A stretch of 64,000 bases of DNA from Chrysophaeum taylorii (GCA_029834535.1 JAQMWT010000344.1:124001-188000); one strand, 5' to 3'; shown: positions 28,690 to 39,401, counted from the stretch's first letter. Notes: generated by a model from the letters alone, not told the origin. Translations and numbers: made by a program.

Positions 28690-29137
28690 CGCAGTGACGC
28701 AGCCGGCGCTCGCGCAGACACTGACCGAAATCGCGAAGATCGTGACGGAAGACGTGACGGAGAGGCGGTTCCTCGCGACGGCGGACTCCACGCGGTCGCT
28801 GTACGACGAGGACGCGACTTTTACGGACGAAATCGATAGAGAAGTTCGCCCTCGGCACGAAAAATGCTGTTTGCTCCGTCCAAGAAGAGAAAGGTCGCGC
28901 TGACGTCGCCCCTTGTCGTCGACAAAGCAAGAAGAAGGCCCCGTTCAACTTCAAAGAGCGCCTCTGCTTCAACGTCCCTTTGCTCCCATTCACCCCCCCC
29001 CCTTTTAGCCGTCGACTTGCAATTGCCACTTTGGCGCCAGTCGTTTCGCTATCGGAGAAAGTCGAACTCCAGCGGCGGCGGCGGCGGCGAAATCCCGCCT
29101 CTAGCTAACTCAAGCTACTGCGAGTTCTGGGATTGAA
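28690..29137 (+). pseudogene. Decayed SnoaL/DUF2358-like gene
   Basis: The first 35 codons or so are clean and typical: ALAQTLTEIAKIVTEDVTER, then SLYDEDATFTDEID, the pattern of small SnoaL-like DUF2358 proteins of algae and plants. Later pieces of the same fold appear in other frames: a block reading FKERLCFNVPLLP near 28960-29000, LSEKVELQ near 29050, and a terminal SYCEFWD ending at 29136. No set of introns restores one frame, so it looks like a recently broken host gene, although sequencing indels could mimic this. The family's biochemical role is unknown. Confidence 0.55.
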
Positions 29138-29247
29138 AAGCACCGACGCAAATCGTCTTGTCCGCATTTCATAAGTAGTCCTAGTAAGAACTACAAGGTC
29201 GAGGAAGGTCAGGGGCACGAGAGGCAGATTCAAACGCCCCCCCTCTC

Positions 29248-29949
29248 TCAACGAATGATGGCGGCGCGGCCGCCGTCGACGCCGAAGACGTGGCCAGTAA
29301 TCCAAGAGGCGTCGTCGGCAAGCAAGAGGGCAGCGAGGGCAGCGGAGTCGTCGGGGGTCCCGAGGCGGCCGAGAGGGTGGGCTGCGGCAATTTTTTCGGC
29401 GGTTTTTTCATTCGACGTCAGGGGCGCCGTGATGGCGGCGCCAGTCGTCAAGGAGGGAGCGATGGCATTGACTCGAACGGACGGCGCGAGTTCGGCGGCG
29501 AGGGACCTCGCGATGCCTTCGACGGCACCTTTCGACGCGCCGATGGTCAAGTGATTCGCAAAGCCTCGTTGCACGGCGATCGACGAAAATAACACAACCG
29601 AGCCTTTGTTCTTTTTCAGTTCCGGCAGGGCCCCCCGCACGGTTTCGATCGCCGAGACCGCGTTCAGATTGAAGGCCTCGACGCACTCGTCCGGCCGCAC
29701 GCCGCGAAACGGTTTCATAACCGCCGATCCCACGCAGTAAGCCATGCCTTTCAAATCGCTCGGCAAGTTTCCTGCCAAAGCGGCGCTCACCTCGCCGGGT
29801 CGACCAAAGTCCACTTCGATTTTTTTGCAAGCCACGTCCGTCATCTTGTCTACGCTCCGTCCCGCCACTACAATCGACGATGCCCTGTCTTTCAGCCGCC
29901 TCGCAAGCGCCTGCGCGATTGCGCCCGTGCCGCAGATCAGATACGACAT
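29248..29949 (-). CDS. Short-chain dehydrogenase/reductase-like protein, atypical active site
   Basis: A 233-aa protein. The start is the ATG at 29949; the longer frame opens with GTG and its extra N-terminus is unlike SDRs. The Rossmann nucleotide loop appears as GTGAIAQ (7-13) instead of TGxxxGIG, with LNAVS at 95-99 and Ser at 122-123. The usual YxxxK reads IGASK (136-140): Lys is kept but Tyr is Ile. The C-terminal half is typical (GAVEGIARSLAAEL, RVNAIAPSLT, GHVFGVDGG). I recall bacterial SDR relatives that also lack this Tyr, so it may be a real sub-branch. Reductase activity by the standard mechanism is not expected; substrate unknown. It is the only clearly intact gene between 26.2 and 33.3 kb. 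Confidence 0.82.
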   Translation of the reverse strand: MSYLICGTGAIAQALARRLKDRASSIVVAGRSVDKMTDVACKKIEVDFGRPGEVSAALAGNLPSDLKGMAYCVGSAVMKPFRGVRPDECVEAFNLNAVSAIETVRGALPELKKNKGSVVLFSSIAVQRGFANHLTIGASKGAVEGIARSLAAELAPSVRVNAIAPSLTTGAAITAPLTSNEKTAEKIAAAHPLGRLGTPDDSAALAALLLADDASWITGHVFGVDGGRAAIIR

Positions 29950-30168
29950 ATCAGACGACGACAGATTGGCTTCAGTGCTCGGAGCTGTGCTCCTATCTTT
30001 TTTTTTTTTATCTTTCGTTGTACACCACGTAAGCGTTGGTGTTCCGGTGCTGTCCCGGAACAAATTTGGGAAAAACCGCCGTTGTCGAGGTAAGAGCGCC
30101 AGCAATTTCGAGCCGCAGTCGCCGTAGGAAACGACGATGCGATACGTCCGCGGTCGTCGCACCGCCTC

Positions 30169-30800
30169 TCATCTAATTAAGTGCCGGGGACCGCCACCAC
30201 TTGGTGGACTAGCGATTGACGCGGGCCGCGGCGACGTTTCGCACGACGCGGCCAAAAGCACGTCGTCGCCGATGGCCACGGCTTCGCACTCGATGAGCCG
30301 ATCGCAGATGCGCCGAGCGCGCTCGCACTTTGAATCTCGACACGCGACTTGGCACGTCTTCGTCACTTTCGCTACTTTCAGTTCGCTCAACGCGCAAGGA
30401 AAGGAGAGCCGCCTTCGGGCTGAGTGATCGCAAGAGCTGCGGCTTGCTTGTTGACGCGCTCGGCAACTCTTCGAAAACTCCTTTTTCTTTGGGGTGGGGC
30501 GACAGCATCAATTTCTGTTGGGCGGGGATCTGCGAGGCCGGGTGCGTCAGCGTCGATGTCAGGTTGGCGAGTTGCTGAGCTGCCGACGACACTCTTGCGC
30601 CAGCGCTTCCTTGGCTGTTTCCAGCAGCCGCGCCCTTTTGCCCCCCTTCGCCACCGCCGCCCGCAAACTTTCCATTACTTCCGACGTTGCCGTTTGCGCG
30701 CTCTGCAGCACATACATGCCGATCAACGCACCAGATGCCATTGCCTGCGCCACATCCAGAGCATTCACGCGCACTTTTTTTTTTTCTTTATGGCGATTCT
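30169..30800 (-). pseudogene. Uncertain broken or intron-split coding region
   Basis: Three minus-strand blocks in different frames look protein-like: NALDVAQAMASGALIGMYVL (about 30760), a Ser/Pro-rich block at 30330-30590, and VAKVTKTCQVACRDSKCERA with RRICDRLIECEAVAIGDDVL (about 30370-30270). No splice signals link them convincingly and no family is recognised. Confidence 0.3.
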
Positions 30801-30837
30801 CCAATGCCAAACTACTGCACGATCGATCGATCGATTG

Positions 30838-30900
30838 ACAGACCTCAGACCATTGATGACAGACCTCAGACCATTGATGACAGACCTCAGACCATTGATG
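30838..30900. repeat. Three perfect copies of a 21-bp unit
   Basis: Unit ACAGACCTCAGACCATTGAT plus G, repeated three times without mismatch. On the minus strand one frame reads HQWSEVC three times. The perfect identity points to recent origin. Confidence 0.95.
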
Positions 30901-30929
30901 AAATGGCGCAAGTCTTTCACCAGTCACGC

Positions 30930-31580
30930 ACTTTTAGCCGAAAAGTCCGTAGTCGGATCTCAAAGAGCGGCTCATCAAGCGCATCGAGAGGCACGGCCAG
31001 CAATTCAAGCTTCGTGAGCTTCACGATAGACACGGGAGCGAAGTGAGCTCGTTGCAGCTCAAGTCAAAACGCTCGAGATTTTGTAGGTTGCCGCCGATGT
31101 TGTCCGGCAGCGTAGTAAGCGCTAAGAAGCATCCAAGAGCGCGTCAACGAGGCAGCCGGCGGCGATCGCCTCGATTGACTCGTTCCTAAGCTTGTCAAAG
31201 GCAGTGATGTCGAGCGAAGCGAGCGAAGGGCACCGTCCAGCGATAGCTTTGATCGACTCGTCCGTGAGATTATCGCGCCTCCCAATGTTGATCGAGGTCA
31301 CCTTGAGGCTGCCCAACCAGCAGGCACCTGGATGGGCAGCCAACTCCCAGAGCACCTCGACCCGCGTACCAACCAACGGGCCATCGATCGTCAGAAGTTG
31401 TGAGCGATGATGAGTCGGTCGCTGGTACCGCTTCTTCGATGCGCTTTGTTCCTCGGCGGGGCGCTCGAGCTCCCCGTCGCTCACGAGCTGCCGAGACTCA
31501 ATATGGATGCGTTTCCCCGTATCGGCACCCAGGAAGGGGAGTTGCCGTCTGCGCGTTCCCGAAACAACCGCCTCGGTCAA
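30930..31580 (-). pseudogene. Leucine-rich-repeat gene remnant
   Basis: The minus strand first gives F-box/AMN1-type LRRs (NLTDESIKAIAGRCPSLASL, then KLRNESIEAIAAGC), then in another frame plant-style LRRs (LPDNIGGNLQNLERFDLSCN, ELTSLP), and after a further frame change a tail VSIVKLTKLELLAV. No splicing that restores a single frame is apparent. The parent would have been a protein-binding LRR protein. Confidence 0.55.
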
Positions 31581-32950
31581 AAGCTCGCGGCTCTGACTTA
31601 GTCACGTTGTAAATGTGCTCGAGATGCGCGGTCAAAAAGACTATGTTCTCTGTGGTGCTGGTCTTGCCGACGGTCGCGTCTTGCGCGGACGCGTAGGACT
31701 TGTGCTTGAGGTCCTCCATGCCCGTGACGATGCTGCACCGTTCAATGTTCGAGTTGAGCTCCTTCATATGCACGCCGTCGCTGGGAAGCTGCTCGAGGGC
31801 GTTGTCGAGGCGCGCGTTGACGGTCGAGGTCTTCGTCTCGTTGCCCGCCAAGAGCGCGGCCTCGTCGACGATGGGGTCGACGTACATGGCATCGCGAGCC
31901 TTGGCGGAGTCGGCGATCTGCCGCTCGAGCACCTTTTCGAAGGCCTTGGCGTCTCTGGTTCATGGCGGCTTTCCGGCGCGCATGAGCCTGCGCAGCGTTT
32001 TCCGTGCGGCCGAAACGAGCTTATTCGATGACGGCCAGCCCGTCGTCCGCGCCGAGATTGTCGAGACGCTCGGTTCTTCGCTGTCGTTTCACTGGCCTCG
32101 GTGTCGCAGACATGTTTCTGGGGATTCACAGCGTAAGTATCGGCGCCGCGACCGAAGACATTGGCGATTTGACACGAGACGACGCCGGACACGCTTTCGA
32201 CATTCGTGTAGGCAAACATCCCGACGACGTATTACTTGAGGGAGCCGAACTCACCCTCGACCCGATTCGCGTTACGGCGCAAGCCCTCGTAGGTCTGCTC
32301 TAACTCCGAGGTCTTGTTCGGCGAGGTCGCCGTCGCCGACGTAGCGCACGGCCTGGCCGTTCTCGAAAGTGTGGATGCAGCCCCGGCCCGAGGCATCGAT
32401 TACCCGAAGCATGATTTCCAGAGAGTCGTCCACGAAAAGTCGAACATTGTAGAGCCGCGCACGCACACCCGCGACGTCGGAGAACTTCGTCTGATCGTCG
32501 ACCTACAGTCTGAACGACGCTACCCGCCGCGCGAGAAACTTGACATAGGCCTCCACGAACGTGTCGAAAGTCTCGCGCTCCGCTGTATCCACGATCTGCG
32601 GAAAGTCCCGTGGCACGTTCCTCCTCGAGCTCCTCAACGCGCGCTTGGATCCGCTTGATTTCCTCATCCTTGGCCTTGAGGCGGCCCTTGGCAGCGGCGA
32701 GTTCGAGTGCCATTTGCTTCGCGTTGCGATTGACAGCGGCGTGGAGGTCCTCGCGTCAGCAGAGCTTTTGAGTGCCACACCGCTTCGCAACGCTACTTCG
32801 TTTGTTCCAAAGTGTCGGCCGCCGCCGCCTTGGTATCTTCCTTCGCGGCCTTTGAATCGTCTATCGCGCTTTGCAGTTTCGCCATTTCAGCCACACGCAC
32901 TTGCACTGCTTTTTGGTCGCGGCATTATTGTGGCACTTTGCCTAGTTTGA
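31498..32950 (-). pseudogene. Fragmented coiled-coil gene of unknown family
   Basis: Minus-strand pieces in changing frames: KGRLKAKDEEIKRIQARVEE (about 32680-32630, coiled coil), TAERETFDTFVEAYVKFLAR (about 32580-32530), an in-frame TAG at 32503-32505, then YNVRLFVDDSLEIMLRVIDA (about 32440-32390), KTSELEQTYEGLRRNANRVE (about 32300-32245), and a 31498-31932 block with LLAGNETKTSTVNARLDNAL. One candidate donor (GTGAG near 32243) could be real, but stops and frame changes remain. I cannot name it; a broken host gene is the simplest reading. Confidence 0.4.
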
Positions 32951-33311
32951 ACGAGGGTTTCTCGTTTTGTGCGGAGTCTAGGGCCTAGTTTAACGCAAGC
33001 TTTTCTTATCTGCCCCAAACCCTGCTGGCGGGGCCGTCATCTCTACGCTTGCCCCGCGGCTCGGCGGCGATGGCCCCGACTAGGCCCCGAGATAACTCCG
33101 TCTCCCAGGCATTCCTTGCGTCTTCATACACTCCCCCAAACCCCTGAGCGGGATATTTCCTTCTTCCAGGCATCCCTCGCGCTTCCTCACAATCCCCAAA
33201 AACTTTTGAACGCCGTGCTCCCGTCGCCCCCCCCCCGTCGGAACGGTCGACTTTTCAAAACCCTCATCGCATCCTTATTGGTCTGCTTAAACACCTTCCT
33301 TCGTACAGAAG

Positions 33312-34872
33312 ATGGCCGAACGCGAGAAGGCGCTCAACGAGGCGCTGCTGGAGGACTCGACTGTGTCACCGATGGCCCAGCAGCCACCCCAGCCGACGAG
33401 CGCTGTAGGCACCGAGAAAACTGGACGCGAGCTGGTGGCCAACTTTACGGTAATGAGCTTGTGCTTCTCGCTCAACCACGGCACCGTGACGGCGCTGATA
33501 GCCCTCGCGAGTTCGTCTCTCGGCACGGCGCTGGGGAACGTTAGCAGCGGCGTCCTCTACCTCATCTACACGCTGACGGCGGCCTTTGCGGCGCACGCCA
33601 TGACCGCGAAACTCGGCTCCAAGAAGACACTCGTCGTCGGTCTGGGCATCTACTGCTTCTACGTTGTCTCTTACCTCGTCGCCTATGCCATTCCCGAGTC
33701 GCGATGGTACGCCGTCATTGTCGGCGCGGCCTTCGGTGGGGTAAGGCCGAGAGTCGATATGTTATCTTGGTGACGTTGGAGACCGTTCTGAGTTGCTCGC
33801 TCACCCAGGTTGCCGCCGGATCGATCTGGCCGGCGCAGGGCGTGTATTTCGCCCGGACCGCCGAGCTCTACGCCGTTCGCACCGATATCACTCGCGAGGC
33901 CGCGACCTCGCAGCTTGGCGCGCGGTTTGCCGCGACCTACCTCGCGTGCGAGGTGACGATGAAGCTCCTGTCGTCGATCGTTCCCTCGTTCGTGCCCAAC
34001 GGCATCGAAGCCCTCTTCGCCTTGTTCACGGTCATCGCCTTCGCCTCGGTCGCCGGCGTTGCGACCATCGACAATATCGACCTCCCCGAGTCCAAGGTAT
34101 CCGTTGATTTTGGAAAAAATGCACTTTCGGCCACGCGCCTGCTCTCTACCGACGCGATCTGCGCTTGCATGGTCCCCATGAACTTTGCATTTGGTTTTGG
34201 CGCGGCTTTCGTCAACGGTTACTTCAACTCCGAGGTCGTCAAACCGGGCGTCGGCGAGGACGCCATCGGCTACATCTCGGCCATCATTGTCGGTACCGCG
34301 GCGTCCTTGTCGCTCGTCTACGGCAGACTCGGGAAGTTCCTCGGCTACCAGACCCCCATCGTTTTATGGGGAGCCATCTGCTTCGCTTTGTTTTCGCTTG
34401 CCAACCTGTTCTTCGCCGCTTCTGCCCTCGGCCACTGGCCCTTTCTTGTCGTCCTCGCCGCCATCTTTGGTGCGTACTGCCCGTTGAACGCGGCTACTCG
34501 GCCCATCGTTCGCTATAGGTTCGGGCCGCAGTGTATGGGAAGGCAGCTTCAAAGCAACATTCGCCGACTACTTCCCCGATGACTCCGCTGCCGCCTTCGC
34601 CAAGTAAGTTCGCCGTTGATGTCTCTTAGAAGATCTCTTTCGTTCGCAGCGTCCAGCTCCAATCGGGCATCGCGTCGACCATCGGCTTCTTCCTCACGGC
34701 GACCTCCGTCAATGTCACCGTCATCGGCTACGTCGCGCTCGTCAGCGCGGCTCTCGCCCTCGTGTTTGAGCTCTGTGCCCGCGTCCTTTATCGGGCGCGC
34801 CAACGTGCCCGCGAAACCTCCTACGCCCATGCCGTAGATCACGAGGATGGCGCCTCTCAGGATATCATATAA
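33312..34872 (+). CDS. UNC93-like major-facilitator membrane protein (4 exons)
   Basis: Exons 33312-33740, 33809-34469, 34519-34603 and 34650-34872 give 465 aa; introns of 68, 49 and 46 nt in phases 0, 1 and 0, each needed to keep the frame. A hydrophilic N-terminus leads into helices typical of UNC93-type MFS proteins: NFTVMSLCFSLNHGTV, SGVLYLIYTLTAAFAA, AAGSIWPAQGVYFARTAELY, then SGRSVWEGSFKATFADYFPD across the third exon, the last two being family landmarks. About eleven membrane spans can be counted. UNC93 relatives regulate ion channels or escort receptors; the role here is unknown. A broken inverted piece of exon 1 lies at 28258-28375. Confidence 0.85.
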
Positions 34873-35013
34873 GTTTATCACGATTCATGTCAAAGCACTT
34901 TCTTTGCTTTGACATGACACGCGAGCTAACAACTGAGCTGTTGTCCCTGGAAATTATCTAGGTTTATCACGATTCAAGCACTTTCCTTGTGTTGACATGA
35001 CACGCCAACTAAC
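34871..35013. repeat. Direct repeat with 12-bp hairpin after the UNC93-like gene
   Basis: Copy 1 (34871-34930) overlaps the stop codon; copy 2 (34960-35013) lacks 6 bp. Copy 1 contains a perfect 12-bp inverted repeat (CATGTCAAAGCA at 34886-34897, TGCTTTGACATG at 34905-34916) with a 7-nt loop, so the mRNA could end in a stable stem-loop. Copy 2 has lost much of the stem. Confidence 0.8.
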
Positions 35014-35045
35014 GCCGAGGCTGCTGCTGTTCCGCCGGACCGTCA

Positions 35046-35099
35046 GCATCTTGGGCATGAAGGAGTTATTACGCATCTTGGGCCTGAAGGAGTTATTAC
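35046..35099. repeat. 27-bp tandem duplication
   Basis: GCATCTTGGGC followed by (A/C)TGAAGGAGTTATTAC, twice head to tail with one difference. Confidence 0.9.
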
Positions 35100-37256
35100 G
35101 CACGGGGTCTGCTGTGAATCCCTGCGAGGCTCCAGGTCGACAAAAAACGTCTCGCTGACAAACTAGCAGCGGAGGGTTGTCGCTTCACATCGTGCGAGGG
35201 TGAACATACCAGGCAAAAAAGCAAGAACCGGGTCGGCGTCCCCATATTCAAAGCACCATGCGATGACGAAAGCATCCTCAAAAATCATTCCTGAGATAAT
35301 TGTGGCCTGGCTTCTCGACCTTGGCGGGTACCTCCGGGCAAGACCCGCCTGTTAAGATGTGCGCAGTCACACCAGCACCCCCGTCATGCGTGCGGAGGGT
35401 TAAAACGGGATCGTCTTCATGTGAATGATGGTGACGATGGTGCCGAATCCATCCAAAGCCCCCCTCCGAAATACGGCCAAGTTCAAACCCCTGCAGCAGA
35501 GCCGCTGCCGAAAGATGTCGGCACTTGGTTCATATCGACACTAATTTGATCGAAACCCTCAAAGTCGAACTAGCCAAAAAGCCACAAACTATCACCCTGA
35601 GCTTCAACGGCGGCGGCGACGAAGCTAAAAATTGGGAGAACCGTGCGTGACCGTAGTTTCATTGACGAAAATCATGATGATAACGGCAAAAAGCAAGAAA
35701 AGATCGTCGGTATTTGGCGTACACTGAAGCGCTCGACGGTGGCCGGTGGCGTTCGAATACTCTGCTTCACGTACTGATACGCTTCGAGTGTTCCGGCCAG
35801 TCGGGACCAAGATGGTTCCGCGTGGTTTCGTCTCATTACTTCTACCCTGGCCACAAATTGCGACTCTACGCCCAGACCATGCTCCACGTCAGCGACACGT
35901 CCCCCAAAAAATTATTGGGATTGTCCTCTTGACCTCCACACTCCATTTTTATGTACCATCTGTGGCACTTTCTTGCTTCAATGATAAACTTAAATCTTGT
36001 CTTGATCATTTCACATTCCATGGCTGTTGTCGCTCGGGCACGGATGTCGGCGCGTGGATATGCAAATGAGAAACATCACCCTTTTGACCTCGATTGCCTG
36101 TGTCCACTCAGCGAGATAACCGAAATTGCGCAAAACACCCAAGGCCTTTCGAATTGGCTCAAGAAAGTGTTCGCCAAAGGCGGCAACACAGAGAACTTTC
36201 AGCCAGCGTTTGCTCTATGCTTGTCCAAACTCCGCACCACGCCGGAGGGCTCCTCGGAAGTCTCCTCGGGGAAATACTCCAGCGCACGTCCGCGGCCGAT
36301 CGCGCTAGATCGCGCCACCCAGCTCATCTGCCGGAGCACCTACTCGGCGCTTGCGGCATTGGGCACGCGAAATCCTATCGCACAGTCTCAATAGGACCTG
36401 ATCGTCTCCTCGCGCCAGTCTCTGTTGGCGATTGGACGGGCGCTTTTATGCTGCCCTTTCACTCGGCATGCAGCAGAGAGTGGGCGATGGTGCTGTTCTG
36501 ATGCATCTGCCTAGAAAGCGCGCGGGTTCTCTCGATTACATTTTCGGTGCCTACCTTATTCTGCTGCCTCGGAAGGAAGCCCAAATTTGCACTTTTTGGC
36601 GCCATTTTCCTTGCTCGCTTTCATGCACGCTTCCTGTTGTCATGTCGCGCGGCATTGCTCTTCCAGGTATCTGGCGGATTGGGCCGCCACCCCGCTCTCG
36701 CATTCCGCTGCAGACACTCTTGTTGCTGATCTCCAGGGCCGATTGCTCCCCACTGCGCAGGTTCTCAGTTCCCCCCTCATACAACGTCCGATTTTGCATG
36801 GTGTGCTCGCTTCATGCTTCGATTTGTCTCGCGATCAAATTCTCGCACGCACCTATTCCTTTCTACAGAACTTCCAACACTTCATGAACGCGACAGGGCC
36901 GAATCTTTAGATGGGCCGTCGACGAGCGATATGCGTGATCATCGCCCGACGCACGAGGCCGCGAGTTTGTGCGCTGGTCGTGGCGAATGGTGCAGCTAAG
37001 CTGGTACCACGCGGCTGCGAACGATGCATTCTCGACGATGCCAGCTTTGTGAGATCACCGCTCACCCTGTGCCGGACCTCGCACTCCAGACAACAACCCG
37101 TGAAGTTTAGGTTGTCCTTGAACACCACCTTGATTTCGCCCGACTTCCGTCGAATCCACGCCATCACGCGCGACTATGTACTACCGCGTTTGTGGAGACA
37201 AGCATGGCTAGCTAACCCCAGTTCTTCCTTCCGCTCACCCCAGCCCTCCTTTCCGC

Positions 37257-37345
37257 TCGACGCTCTGACCCCCGCCAACCTGAGCTGCTTTTATCAGCGC
37301 TCGCTCTGCCGTCTAACCTTTGAGTTGACTCCTAAAACCTCAGTT
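37257..37345. repeat. Dispersed repeat B, copy 2
   Basis: Shares CGACGCTCTG, GAGCTGCTTTTATC, AACCTTTGAGTTGACTCCT and AAACC words with 26338-26400, in a partly different order and with an insertion. Confidence 0.45.
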
Positions 37346-37838
37346 CTCAGTTGCCGTCGCCCTCCTGATGAGCTCCGGGTAGTCTCTGCTGTGAACTTCG
37401 CCATCCCTCTACACCTCCCTTTTGCACCTCGTTCTTCCGCCTGGCCCTTCGAGTTTACAGGGTCATGTGTTCTCCCACGACGGAATTCACCGCCCTCGCG
37501 GGGCAACGCCGCCACCTCGGGCAGCGCGACGCAGGCAGCCCGCGCATAGTTCGATGTCGAGATCCACCGCACCCACACCCAGCGCCCGGGCTTTTCGCCT
37601 ATGCCGCGGCCCTGTGGCCGGCCCTCTCCTCGAACGCCCCCCGGCTTGACAGCGACTTCGACTGAGCCGTCCCCGAGTTCCTGCCGATGACTCTCCGCCA
37701 TACGCCTGCCACACTCATAGCGCACCACACCCTTGCCCTCACAAGTCCTAAGAAGTCTCGGGCTTTCGAGTTTTTTTTTTTTTTTCTTCTGTCAGAGGCG
37801 TTTTGGCACGGCGCGATTATTGCCTATTGCTACGACGC

Positions 37839-38783
37839 ATGTCGGCCCAGCGAGTACTGTTCACGTGGTGGTGCTCGGAAACGGCTCTCGTAAAAGCAAA
37901 TGGCAGCGGAAACGCGAGGGTGTTCTTGCAAGCCGGCGCGCCTCGTTCAGGCACGACGTTCCAGTTTCAGGTGATGTGCTCGGCCATGTGTTTGGCGCAC
38001 GGGCACGAGGCTGAATCAATGGTGTGCGAATTCATAGGATCTGCCGAACGCTTGAGCTCGAGCGCCTTTCGTGCGCAGGAGCGAACGTTCCTCGTCGCGA
38101 AGACGCACGGCATTGAAGCCGCGAAGGAGATTCGTTCGCGCCACAACGCGTCGCGGCTCTTCGTGACAATGACAAGCGATCACTCATCGAACGACTGGAT
38201 GAAGTGGCGCGCGTCGCTCGAGCAAGAGTGGAACGTGCCTGTCGAGTATGTGCAGCTTTACGACTCGCTCGTGCAACAGGGCCACGGCCTCGCATACGAC
38301 TACGGTCACATCTTTGGCCTAAACCATACACAGCTTGACGATCTCGTCGTCTACATGCGCTACTGGGGGATTCTACGTCGCTGCTGCGGCGCCCAGATGT
38401 CTCGGGACTACAGAACCCGGCTGATCGGGCTTCGCCACGACATTACCCGGTATGTCCATCCTTTCAAGCACCACAGCGTCAGCGATCCAGAGTACGATAT
38501 GTGCGAAGCTTACAATCTTGCTGAGATTGAACAGCTCATCATGAATACCCGCATCTTCAGAGAATGCGGCGCGAAAATAGAGCGTCTTCGTGTCGCGTCG
38601 GCTCGCGATCTCCAGTTCGATGGAACCTACTGTGCTCGCGCTGAGCAGGCAACATCAAAATACGTCCTCGATTTCAACGACCAGCGCTATATGACACTTC
38701 TCGACCCGGCACTCCGCGACCAGACCGAATTCAAGCCGAACTGTACAACTCGGGCTCGATATCGAAGGCGATCCTTGGTATAG
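37839..38783 (+). CDS. Sulfotransferase-like protein
   Basis: A 314-aa frame from the ATG at 37839. The N-terminal motif QAGAPRSGTTFQFQVMC (Arg36, Ser37, Gly38, Thr39-40) is the 5'-phosphosulfate-binding loop that marks PAPS-dependent sulfotransferases. No clear 3'-phosphate motif could be located. Cys-rich patches and HDITRYVHPF lie in the centre. There is no obvious signal peptide, though an upstream exon could exist, since the region before the ATG is non-coding to the eye and a poly-T tract lies near 37770. Acceptor (sugar, phenol or lipid) is unknown. Family assignment rests mainly on one loop. Confidence 0.6.
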   Translation: MSAQRVLFTWWCSETALVKANGSGNARVFLQAGAPRSGTTFQFQVMCSAMCLAHGHEAESMVCEFIGSAERLSSSAFRAQERTFLVAKTHGIEAAKEIRSRHNASRLFVTMTSDHSSNDWMKWRASLEQEWNVPVEYVQLYDSLVQQGHGLAYDYGHIFGLNHTQLDDLVVYMRYWGILRRCCGAQMSRDYRTRLIGLRHDITRYVHPFKHHSVSDPEYDMCEAYNLAEIEQLIMNTRIFRECGAKIERLRVASARDLQFDGTYCARAEQATSKYVLDFNDQRYMTLLDPALRDQTEFKPNCTTRARYRRRSLV

Positions 38784-39401
38784 TCCCCGGACAATTGCGC
38801 TGTTGCGCCTTTGGAGAGAGAAAGCCAAATGTCGAGTGCACTATACAGAGGGAGTTTATAGCATTCATTGAAGCGATCCCGCCACACCCTTTCACCTTAA
38901 GTGGGGAACCTGTAGTTGGGCCTCGCACGCGTGGCTAATTCAACAGCCCCGTCATTTTGTTTTCTCCCCAGCCGACAGTCATGATTTTGCATGATGGGCC
39001 ACGTCTAATCAACATGCTTTCTGCGTAGTAAGTCACATCTAACAAAATAATTAGCTAACTAACAGCAGCGACCACAGGGCGCGGCTCCTTTGATGCCCGA
39101 AATGAACTTGACGTGCGAAGGAAGTCCAAGCATCGTCGATTGCCCCACCAAGCATCGTCGACTGCCCCACACCAGATGAGCACACGTGGAATCAGCCGGA
39201 CTTTACCTCCGACCAAGATAATACAAATGACCACTTTTTCAGCGTAGGACTCACATTTTGGTGGAACAGCCGGCAGACAGTTTCATCTCGTCGTCGCCTC
39301 AACTCGCGGGGGGCTGCAACCGCATAAAAAAGGCGTTGGCGAAGACTTCAGGAGGGCGAGCACTCGAGCAAAAAAAAATCGAGGATCACGCCACGAACTT
39401 G
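38784..39401. other. Convergent spacer, no gene seen
   Basis: Gap between the 3' ends of the sulfotransferase-like and EPL1-like genes. A duplicated word CCAAGCATCGTCGA near 39127-39161 is the only structure noted. Confidence 0.5.

Larger units (their letters stand above)
29950..33311. other. Gene-poor decayed interval
   Basis: It holds poly-T tracts (about 30000-30010 and 30776-30786), a 21-bp triplicate, an LRR pseudogene, coiled-coil gene fragments and a copy of dispersed motif A near 33243. No intact gene is supported. Confidence 0.55.
34873..37838. other. Long gene-poor interval
   Basis: It contains the hairpin repeat, a 27-bp tandem duplication, dispersed repeat B copy 2 (about 37257-37345) and a poly-T tract near 37770. 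Open stretches at 35951-36394 and 36587-36910 (+) are moderately protein-like but unrecognised and share no start or splice logic, so no gene is called. Confidence 0.5.

Noticed and set aside
29950-30162. N-terminal extension of the SDR
   Set aside because: Starts with GTG, low complexity, and a good ATG sits at the start of the Rossmann fold.
35951-36910. Plus-strand frames at 35951-36394 and 36587-36910 as genes
   Set aside because: No domain, no linking splice sites, and different frames; not enough for a call.
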